Source: JBFJVZ01 sp041623895
GTDB taxonomy: Bacteria; Planctomycetota; Planctomycetia; Pirellulales; Pirellulaceae
Length of the DNA: 28,094 nucleotides
Direction: 5' to 3'
Assembly: GCA_041623895.1 (NCBI GenBank)
Contig: JBFJVZ010000041.1
Span: 1-28,094, forward strand
Each line of letters starts with the position of its first letter. Positions within the stretch are counted from its first letter, which is position 1. The position numbers and the translations under genes were made by a program. Below the pieces are notes generated by a model, which was given only the letters and a program-made list of their open reading frames with translations, was not told the origin of the DNA and did not search any database. Below are positions 14,077 to 22,067 of this stretch, in pieces.

Positions 14077-17000
14077 TTTGCTTTCTCCGCTGCGCGCTTA
14101 GCGATGGCTCGGAAATAAGCCTCCACTTCGCGTCGATACTCGGGCGCCACCCGTGCTGACCGACTTTCCGTTGCGTCTTCCGTGCGTTGTTCGCGCAATT
14201 GTCCCCAGTCAGAATCAATGTCAACACGATCGAACTCGCTATTGAGTTCCATTCCCTCGGGCATCTGCGTCAGTCCATTGGCAGGCGTATCACCTTTGGG
14301 ATCTTGGGACGGTTGCTGCGATTGAGACTGGTTACCTTGCTGGGCCGCTTGCATTTGTTGGTTGCGTTGGCGCGCGGCTTGTTGATTTTGAGCGTCCATC
14401 ATGGAGGACAGGGTCGGCGAAGATTCGGCAGCGGTCTGAGACTCACTGGGTTGACTTTGCTGTTGACCCGCTTGTCCGTCTTGCGGCTGGCCTTGCTGGC
14501 TTGCTTGCTGAGACGGCGAGGGTTGGCCCTGCTGCTGCTGACTCTCAGCTTGGGCAGCAAGCGACCTGTCCAAGTCATCCAAGGTTTGCGCCAGTTGTTC
14601 CGCGCGTCGTTGGTCTTCCTCGCTGGGACGTTGGTCGGACTGGCTGCCGGCTTGTTGTGCGGACTGCTGGGCTAACATCCCGGCCAATCGCTCCGCTTCC
14701 TGAGCGATCTGCTCGGTTGCCTTGGCAACGTCTTGATTTGCTTCCGGTGAGGCCTCGGCATCCCGGGCGGCGGCCTGCAGCGATTGCTCCGCCTGCTCGG
14801 TCGCTTGAGAGGCATTCTGCTGGACCGACTCGGCGGCCTGTTGAAGCATTTGCGACGCTGGTTCCTTACCGAGACGCTGTTCGTGCCGGGCAGCACGCGC
14901 AAGATCCTGTGCGGCATCGTCAACGTCTTCGCTAACTTGATCCTGACGTGTGGCAAGCTGCTGAAGAGCCGATTGCGGCGACTGGAGTTGCTGCTCGAAG
15001 TTCATCTGCTTGCCGAGTTCCGACAGCTCCTTGGCGATCGCGTCAAGTTCTGCCCCTGCCTGTTTGGTCGTCTCTTCAGCCAGTTGAGCGGCCGGGTTAG
15101 GGCGATCCAATTTGGGAACGCTTTGTTTCCTCAGTTCCGCGGCGCGCTGTTCCGCTTGTTTGCGCTTTTCCTCGGCAAACTCGCGGGTTTGCTCAGCGGC
15201 TTCCGCCGATCGACTGGCATTTTCGGCCTGCTGCTGCATTTGCTGAACTTGCTGTTTGAGGCTTTCGTTCTCCGGATTCTTGCTCAATTGGGCTTCTGCA
15301 CGCCGCATTCCATCCTCGGCTCGTCTTGCTTGTGCTCGAGCCTGGGAAATTCGTCTCTTCGCATCATTTTCGGTTTGCAGCCACTGTTGTCTGATTGGAT
15401 TCTGAGCTTGGACAAGTTGATTGCGGAGCGAATCAGCGGCACGCTCCATCGATTTTTGACTTTGTTGGCGGCGGCCATCGTCCTTGTGAACGTCTTCAGC
15501 GGATTTCTTTTCGGAGTTTTGCTGAACTTCTTTGATGGCCTGGTCCGCGTTTTTCACAGCTTGAGCCATGTTAGCGGCCGCTTGTTGCATTTCCGACAGC
15601 AAAGCATTCTCGCCGCCCATTTGATTTGCCTTCGACACGGCTTCCCGAATCTCCTGCCGTGCTTGCTGTAGTTTTGGTCGCGATTCAGGATCGTTGGCCC
15701 AGCCAACTGCTTGTTCAGACGTGCTCAGGATCGCGTTTTCCACGGCGCTAGCGCGCTGGGACAGTTCCGCGATTTGTTTGGCTGCCCGCCGCTTTTGTTC
15801 CTGGAAAGATTGATCCGAGCGTTCCAAAGTCTGGTTCAGAGACTTTTCGTCCTTGGCGGCTTGTTCTAAAGCACGTTGCGCGTTGTCAGCGGCCTGCTGG
15901 GAAATCTCCGACAATTCCTGTTGCATCAACTCATTACGCTGCAATTCTTCTTCAAGCTTGCGCAACAACTCCTGAGGATCACTGTTGGCGGCATTTGCCA
16001 TCGCTTCCGCCTTGTCAAAGCGTTGTTGCAATTGCTCGTTCAACTCCATGGCCTCCGCGGCCTCACGAAGATCTTGTCGAGACTCTGTGATGTCTTCGCC
16101 GCTGTCTGCCTTTTCAAAATGCTCCGCTGTTTTGTCTAAGGTTTCAGCCAGTTTTTGGAGTGCCTGTTCGGTTTGTTCCAACGCTTGCGATCGTTGCTGA
16201 TCGTTGCTTGCGGCTTCGGCATTTGCCATTTGTTGCTGGGCTTCCCTGACAGCCTCTTGAATCTGTGCGGCGGCAATGTCAGCGTCTTCAGCCAGCTCAC
16301 GCTGCTGAGCATCAGTAATGTCAGCGGTGTTCGCTTGATCATTCAACAATTCAATTGTCTCGGTGGCTGCTTGTTCCGCCTCCTCTTGCTGCTCGGCGAG
16401 TTGTTGGGCGGTTTGCTCGGCAGAATCCTCGCGCTGGTTGGTTCGCTGTTGCGCTTCTTCTGCCTTGTCGGCGGCTTCGCGAGCCTGTTCCGGAAGCGTC
16501 AGAACATATCTCAAGATCGTGTCGCGTGCGGCGGTGACTTCGGGCTGCAGGGCTGCGAGCGATTTCTGCAAATGAAGATTGATTTTTTCAACCGCGGACT
16601 CTGCCGAAAGCGGCTCTTGGCGATCCCAGCGACGTTTCGTGATCCGTTCACGGGCCAGATTGAAATCATTGTTGTAGCGAGCTTCGTCCAGCGGTGAAAT
16701 CAGCTCCCACGCAACATTCTGATTCTGCAGCGTGCGCACCGGCCACTCGAGGCCTGCAGAAAATCGTTCCAGCCAAAGTGGATGCTGCAGCTTTGCTGTG
16801 CCCATATCTTTGATACGACGTTCGGATTCCAGTAACGAAGCCAGCTCTTTTTGCCACAGCTCGGCCTCATGCACAGCTTCCAAAATCTGAATTGCGCGAG
16901 TCAGGTTATTGAATACTTCAGGTGCGGGTTCGTCCCGATACGGTTGGAATCCGTCCTTGGTCACGTTCTTGATCGCGCGTTGCAGCAAGCCAAGATCGGC

Positions 17001-19721
17001 GGCGTATCGCAAGTCGACGCTCGGTCGCTGCCGATGCAACTCCTCCTCGCCGGCTGCTTTTTCTAAGATGGCGGAAACGAAGCGGCTGTAATTCGTTTCG
17101 TGAAATTTTTCGGAGCGATTGAAGCCGGCCAGAGTATTCGAGTCGCTTTCAGCTGCTTTCTTTTCTCTGACGCTGCGCGCTTGCATCGCACTGGCAAAAG
17201 CATGACGAATCCAATCGGCGACCATCCCCAATTCGTTGCGCAAATCCTTGGGCGTATTGGTCAGCATGCCGGGTAAGCGGCCATCGTTCATCGAGTAGTC
17301 AATCTTGCCGCCGATTTGCTCATCAAACGAACGAACAAGTGCCCGGTAATTCTTTTCCCCCGGCGGACTTTCGATCGCTTTTTCAAATTGGACGGACCAC
17401 CGCTCTGACCAGCGAATCCAATTTTCGCCCTGGAAATGCGATTGTGTCGAAGTCGGGATTACACCCAGATAGTTGGTAATCAACTGATCGATGGTCTGTA
17501 AGCGGCCTTTCACAACGGTCAAGTAACGGGGGAATCGCAACCCTGGTATGGGGTCCTCTTCGTCCAGCATCCGTCTCAGACTTTGTTTCAGTGAGATCGC
17601 ATCATTCATCACGGCGACCGATAACTCCTGGCCGATCATCGCCTGGGTCATTTCTTTCAAGCGATCGCACTGCTGACCACTCTTGCGGGCAGCGGTTTGC
17701 AATTCACGCAAAGTCTGGTCTCGGGTTTTCTGCCAAGATTCATGCGGATCCTGCAAGACGTCGGATAACATCGCGGCTGCCAGCGAATGCCGCCGGCCTA
17801 TGTCCTTGATCGTCCGCCCGATCAGCTCAATCAAGCCCGCCTCCTGAACGGTGGTCGCAAGCCCCAGTCCCTCGGATATCTTCTGCAGCACAGTTGTGGA
17901 CGAAAGGTTGAGTTCTTCGAGCTGCTTTTTCAGCTCGTCAAGATCAGCACCGTCGGGAGCGTGAGCGATGGAATTGATAGAATTGGCTAACTCCCCGGAC
18001 GACTCGCACCAGGCGATCACCTCGGTTGCCAGGTCTGCCAACTCATCGATTCGCGCGTGGCGGTCGGCTTTGAAACCGTCATCGGCAATCAACAAATCAA
18101 TCGCTTGTGATTCGCCGCGATTGGCGCGGCGGTCGATGGCAACCAAACGAGTGCGGACGATATCACCTGGCGACAGTTTCGCTGTAGGCTGCTGTCCATC
18201 ACCGCGGCGCATCAGATCCCATTCCCACGCTGGATCTATTTCCCGAGCCGAGTCACCGAATTCAACCTGGCGAATTTGCAACGGTTGGCCATTGATATGG
18301 AACTCCTGAATCACACGATCGACCGGCAAATCATCACGAATGCTGCCTGCCAGCGAAAGCACGTCCAAAGGTGAAACCAGCTGTAGCCGAGGAATCGACG
18401 GCGCCCAGCGGACAACCGGTGGAGCGTCGATCACGGGAGTGATGGTGTAGGTGGGACTAAAGGGATTGCTAAGCCCTGAACGGACGCTGGTAGCGTCGAC
18501 TTGATACTGACCCGCCGTTTTGATGGGAATCGAAACGCTGAACCGCGTTCCCGATTCGTCAGCCTGCTTCATGGGGATGTCGGCCCCTTGTTGACCATAT
18601 TGAATGACAGCCTCTTGAACGGCTTCATCAAATTGGACGGTCAAATGAGCCATCGTGCCCATCAGTGCTTTTAAGTCTCCATATTCGTCTTCCTCGACAC
18701 GATCCGTCAGTTTCGCATAGCCGGGGAACTCGTAACGCTTTGTGAACAAGGCGACTCGTGGACGCGGCAGCGGCGTCAACACATGCCATAGCGTGATCGC
18801 ATCGCCGGCCGTGATTCGATACTCGACCGGTTCCGATCCGACAGACAAGTTTGCAGCAAACAACTCGCCCGTTTGAAAGTCCCGTGCGTCCTCGGTTTCA
18901 CTCGCACTGCTAACGGAATCGTCTTCGCCGCTAGCTGAATAGTCTGCTGCCAGGCCCACGCGCGGAGTCATCTCTGTCTGCCCCGTGATTCCATCCGCGG
19001 TCCGCCAGTGCAAAGTGACGATCTCAGCTGATTCACCACTGATGTCGACGATCACGGCAACGGCATCGCCTTCGGCAACGTAGCTGGACGGGGGAGTCGG
19101 TTCGACAATTGTGACAATCGTCCTGGATGCACGTTCAATCGGTATGCCGGGCAGCATGGCCCGGGCAAAACGGCGGCCGAATTGCATCGACGGAAACAGC
19201 AAACATATCAGGCAAACCGCAAGCACCAGCAGACCCGTCGACAGCCAGCGCCGAATCAAGCCAACCGGCAAAAGCCGCGGAACATCCAGCTTGGAAACGC
19301 GACGGGCCACGCGACCTTGAAGTCGCTCTCTGAAAATCGGTGAACCGTTCGCGTCTTGTGGATCCGCCAACTCAACTGCCGACAACAGATCCTCGCGCAG
19401 CACCGGTTCCGCCGATTCAATCCGCCGCGCCAAGTGCCGCGGGTCCTGATCCTTGATCAACCGCAGTCCAAACCACCAGGCGGCGGCAAACGAGGCCAGG
19501 TACCCGGCAAGGCTTAGGATCCAGCGAACCGAGTCCGACATCAGAAACAGATAGTCGCAGAAGGCAACCAGCAACATTGCCGCCACAAAGACGACGATCG
19601 CCGCGGCCATCGCCCGCAGCGTCAACAAAATGTTACGCCGCCGTCCATAATGGTGGATTGCCTGTTCCGTTGCCGGATCAAGGTTCAGAATGCCGGAAGA
19701 TTCCGTCGGATACGTGGACAT
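14073..19721 (-). CDS. Giant three-TM coiled-coil protein (DUF4175-like)
   Basis: This 1882-aa protein has transmembrane segments at about 36-58, 65-86 and 160-176. A beta-rich periplasmic-type region follows (about 190-540), including P-T-P-P-S-S-Y-V-A-E-G-D and a repeat-like R-Y-E-F-P-G-Y-A-K-L-T, which resembles the layout of DUF4175-type proteins. A helical middle (about 550-1070) leads into a very long Ala/Gln/Glu-rich coiled coil (about 1080-1690), then a Gln/Ser/Pro low-complexity stretch (about 1700-1830). The last 50 residues are ordered and end basic. I do not recognise an enzyme motif. Topology suggests a membrane anchor with a large extended rod, able to span or crosslink the envelope. 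The start is 3 nt after the VWA gene stop, and the gene ends in a 4-bp overlap with the toroid gene. Its partners in the operon are DUF58 and two VWA proteins. Confidence 0.85.
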   Translation of the reverse strand: MSTYPTESSGILNLDPATEQAIHHYGRRRNILLTLRAMAAAIVVFVAAMLLVAFCDYLFLMSDSVRWILSLAGYLASFAAAWWFGLRLIKDQDPRHLARRIESAEPVLREDLLSAVELADPQDANGSPIFRERLQGRVARRVSKLDVPRLLPVGLIRRWLSTGLLVLAVCLICLLFPSMQFGRRFARAMLPGIPIERASRTIVTIVEPTPPSSYVAEGDAVAVIVDISGESAEIVTLHWRTADGITGQTEMTPRVGLAADYSASGEDDSVSSASETEDARDFQTGELFAANLSVGSEPVEYRITAGDAITLWHVLTPLPRPRVALFTKRYEFPGYAKLTDRVEEDEYGDLKALMGTMAHLTVQFDEAVQEAVIQYGQQGADIPMKQADESGTRFSVSIPIKTAGQYQVDATSVRSGLSNPFSPTYTITPVIDAPPVVRWAPSIPRLQLVSPLDVLSLAGSIRDDLPVDRVIQEFHINGQPLQIRQVEFGDSAREIDPAWEWDLMRRGDGQQPTAKLSPGDIVRTRLVAIDRRANRGESQAIDLLIADDGFKADRHARIDELADLATEVIAWCESSGELANSINSIAHAPDGADLDELKKQLEELNLSSTTVLQKISEGLGLATTVQEAGLIELIGRTIKDIGRRHSLAAAMLSDVLQDPHESWQKTRDQTLRELQTAARKSGQQCDRLKEMTQAMIGQELSVAVMNDAISLKQSLRRMLDEEDPIPGLRFPRYLTVVKGRLQTIDQLITNYLGVIPTSTQSHFQGENWIRWSERWSVQFEKAIESPPGEKNYRALVRSFDEQIGGKIDYSMNDGRLPGMLTNTPKDLRNELGMVADWIRHAFASAMQARSVREKKAAESDSNTLAGFNRSEKFHETNYSRFVSAILEKAAGEEELHRQRPSVDLRYAADLGLLQRAIKNVTKDGFQPYRDEPAPEVFNNLTRAIQILEAVHEAELWQKELASLLESERRIKDMGTAKLQHPLWLERFSAGLEWPVRTLQNQNVAWELISPLDEARYNNDFNLARERITKRRWDRQEPLSAESAVEKINLHLQKSLAALQPEVTAARDTILRYVLTLPEQAREAADKAEEAQQRTNQREDSAEQTAQQLAEQQEEAEQAATETIELLNDQANTADITDAQQRELAEDADIAAAQIQEAVREAQQQMANAEAASNDQQRSQALEQTEQALQKLAETLDKTAEHFEKADSGEDITESRQDLREAAEAMELNEQLQQRFDKAEAMANAANSDPQELLRKLEEELQRNELMQQELSEISQQAADNAQRALEQAAKDEKSLNQTLERSDQSFQEQKRRAAKQIAELSQRASAVENAILSTSEQAVGWANDPESRPKLQQARQEIREAVSKANQMGGENALLSEMQQAAANMAQAVKNADQAIKEVQQNSEKKSAEDVHKDDGRRQQSQKSMERAADSLRNQLVQAQNPIRQQWLQTENDAKRRISQARAQARRAEDGMRRAEAQLSKNPENESLKQQVQQMQQQAENASRSAEAAEQTREFAEEKRKQAEQRAAELRKQSVPKLDRPNPAAQLAEETTKQAGAELDAIAKELSELGKQMNFEQQLQSPQSALQQLATRQDQVSEDVDDAAQDLARAARHEQRLGKEPASQMLQQAAESVQQNASQATEQAEQSLQAAARDAEASPEANQDVAKATEQIAQEAERLAGMLAQQSAQQAGSQSDQRPSEEDQRRAEQLAQTLDDLDRSLAAQAESQQQQGQPSPSQQASQQGQPQDGQAGQQQSQPSESQTAAESSPTLSSMMDAQNQQAARQRNQQMQAAQQGNQSQSQQPSQDPKGDTPANGLTQMPEGMELNSEFDRVDIDSDWGQLREQRTEDATESRSARVAPEYRREVEAYFRAIAKRAAEKAK

Positions 19722-19724
19722 TGC

Positions 19725-22067
19725 TTACACCAATCCTGCGCGTTTACGTAACCACCATTCGATTGCCAGCAACGCAATCACGGCCCAAAACCAATAATAA
19801 GACTGCCATATTAGGATATCCGATTCGACCACAGTTCCACTAGAAAGCGGCCGAATCTGCTCGAGAAGTTCGTTGGCAGCCGACTCGTGAACGTACTTAC
19901 CCCCGCCAGCCTCGCTGATCTGCAGAAGGACGTCCCGGTTCAAGCTGACGCGTTGCAATTCATCGCTGACACGCTGACCAACCCAAATCGGAGTGCTGGC
20001 CTGAAGCGCCGTTTGATCAAAACCGCTGGCGCGGACGCGAACACTGTAAGCACCATCAGGAAGCCCCGGCGTCTGACCCTGATAAGTTCCCCTGGCTGGA
20101 TCGTCAATCGCCAGCGGTACCGTCGAAACAATCCGATCGTCGGCGATCAACAGGGCGTCCACAGTCGCGTCGCCAACCGGTTTGCCAGACGCATCCTGAA
20201 GCCGCACACGTATTGTTGACGACTCGCCGGCCAGGTATTCAATCTTGTCAGTCCCCAAGGCAAGAAACTCGTCACTGGCTGAGTACGGTGGTTGCATGAC
20301 CGCGGCGAGAATCTGATTCCAAAACCTCGCGTGAAATCGATCGGCAACTTTGTATCGCCATCTCCACGATTCATCCGCGGCGAAATAAAAGACTCGGCCG
20401 CCGCCAAACAATCGCGTCACCAACCAAGGTGTCTGGGAATTGTCCTCCGTGACCACATCAGCCCAAACTTCCGCACCCTCCCTGACGCTGACACGTGCGG
20501 AAAATCGGGGGGCTGGCAGCGATGTCCAGAATTCGACCAATTGACCCGTGTCGCCAATCAAATTCATCACGGGATGCTCAAGTCCCAATCCTGTCGGTCG
20601 CAAGTTCTTGATCGGAACGATTTGATTGCCGGGCAAATATTCGATCGGAAACAGGTCGGCAAGTTGGCCGCCCGCCAGAGTCTTGAGAGTCGCGAAGCGA
20701 CCATCGATCACGATCAATCCGCCGCCCCGGGTGACAAACTCTCGTAGCAGAAACGTATCGGATTCGCCAAGTTGTTGTCCCGGGATCTGACCTAAGATGA
20801 TGGCGTCGTATCGTGACAGCGACTCACGGGAATCCGGAAACTCACCGGGGTCCTCTCCGCGGACAAGTTTCGGCATGTCGGTCCCGGGACCGAACAGAAT
20901 CGTGTCGACTTCCCAAGCCGGATCGCGATCGAAGAGATTTCGCAGGTAACGCGTTTCCCAGCGGCTGGAACCGTCCAAGATCAGCAGTCGTCGATCACGA
21001 ATCGACGCGGCAACCCGAAACGGCAGCGCGTTGTTTTCATCGGAATAATCGTCGGTGACTGGTTGGACGGCGGCCCGCAGATCCAGAATCTCCGTGCTGC
21101 GTTGCACACCTCGCGGTCCCTCTGCGCCACGAATCTGCTCGACGATCGTCTCGACAGCAAACTCAAAGGGCACGCTTTGTTGTCCGTCGCCGTTGGGAGT
21201 GATCGTCTTTTGCCAAACCGTCTGGCCAGCCGATTCGATTCGCACGTTCAGCGGCTGCCCTGATGCACCAAAGAGTTTGAGGACGATTTGACCGGACAGT
21301 TTTCCGTCGGCGGCCACGCTATCGGGACGTACAACGTTGACGATCCCGACATCGGGCGGCTCATCTTCAGAGCCCATTCCGACGGCGTGCACGACCGCTC
21401 CGCCAAACTCAAGTTGCTTGGCAAAATCGACAGCGGATCGGCCTCCGTTGTCCCTTCCGTCGCTGAACATTACAAAAGCCGCGCGCTGCAACCCTGTCTG
21501 ATCATCGGCCTGCAGCGGCAACTCCGTGCCCCTGCTGATCGTTGACAACAACGGAGACATTGCGGACGCAAGATCTGTCGCTTCGCCGTCAGCGACCAAT
21601 TCCAATGCCGTGGGGATCGGTTCCTCACTGCGCGATGACCAAACCAACGATGGCTCGCCTGAGGAAAATGCCAGGACCTGCACGTCGTGCGTCTCGTTCA
21701 GTGATTCCAGCCAGCCTTCGTGGCTAGCGTGCCCAGTCAGCAACTCGGACGCTCGCCGCAGCCGTTCGGGGCTCGAGCCCGCTTGGCCACTATCGGTGAT
21801 GGACATGCTTTGCGAGGTATCAATCGCAAAGATCACGCGCCCCAAAGTGCCGATGATTTGTCGCCGATGCCAAACAGGCCCAGCCAAAATCAAAATCACC
21901 AACGCGACCGCTGCACCCCGCAAGGCGGGAAGCAAGTAAGCGTATGCCGAATCAAGCGTTTTAGTCTCGCGCAGGTAGTACCATGCCACCACCGCAGCCG
22001 TGAACAGGGCGACGCCAAAAACGACTGCCGGAGGATACTCGCCCGCAAACCTGATCGATCCAGTCAT
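19725..22067 (-). CDS. Membrane VWA protein with glutamine-amidotransferase-like domain (BatB-like)
   Basis: This 780-aa protein uses the ATG at 22067: it overlaps the upstream stop by 4 bp (ATGA, 22064-22067) and has GGAG 5 nt before it. Transmembrane segments are at 12-32 and 44-63, with a last one at the C-terminus (Y-Y-W-F-W-A-V-I-A-L-L-A-I-E-W-W). A von Willebrand A domain follows TM2 with an intact MIDAS: D83-T-S85-Q-S87, a threonine loop (G-E-A-T-D-L) and F-S-D-G-R-D-N. After a beta-rich part comes a class-I glutamine-amidotransferase-like (ThuA/GATase) fold with L-L-I-L-D-G-S, R-Y-D-A-I-I-L-G and T-R-G-G-G-L-I-V-I-D-G. No catalytic Cys-His pair is evident, so this domain is likely structural. 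Then come Ig-like segments. The family co-occurs with DUF58 and BatA genes; metal-dependent protein binding is the expected activity. Confidence 0.87.
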   Translation of the reverse strand: MTGSIRFAGEYPPAVVFGVALFTAAVVAWYYLRETKTLDSAYAYLLPALRGAAVALVILILAGPVWHRRQIIGTLGRVIFAIDTSQSMSITDSGQAGSSPERLRRASELLTGHASHEGWLESLNETHDVQVLAFSSGEPSLVWSSRSEEPIPTALELVADGEATDLASAMSPLLSTISRGTELPLQADDQTGLQRAAFVMFSDGRDNGGRSAVDFAKQLEFGGAVVHAVGMGSEDEPPDVGIVNVVRPDSVAADGKLSGQIVLKLFGASGQPLNVRIESAGQTVWQKTITPNGDGQQSVPFEFAVETIVEQIRGAEGPRGVQRSTEILDLRAAVQPVTDDYSDENNALPFRVAASIRDRRLLILDGSSRWETRYLRNLFDRDPAWEVDTILFGPGTDMPKLVRGEDPGEFPDSRESLSRYDAIILGQIPGQQLGESDTFLLREFVTRGGGLIVIDGRFATLKTLAGGQLADLFPIEYLPGNQIVPIKNLRPTGLGLEHPVMNLIGDTGQLVEFWTSLPAPRFSARVSVREGAEVWADVVTEDNSQTPWLVTRLFGGGRVFYFAADESWRWRYKVADRFHARFWNQILAAVMQPPYSASDEFLALGTDKIEYLAGESSTIRVRLQDASGKPVGDATVDALLIADDRIVSTVPLAIDDPARGTYQGQTPGLPDGAYSVRVRASGFDQTALQASTPIWVGQRVSDELQRVSLNRDVLLQISEAGGGKYVHESAANELLEQIRPLSSGTVVESDILIWQSYYWFWAVIALLAIEWWLRKRAGLV

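Noticed and set aside
14784..15671. Long plus-strand frame (295 codons), Leu-rich, antisense to the giant coiled-coil gene
   Set aside because: It is the mirror of Gln/Ala/Glu-rich codons, which read as Leu, Arg, Cys and Gly on the other strand. The minus-strand gene has operon overlaps and a coherent domain layout.
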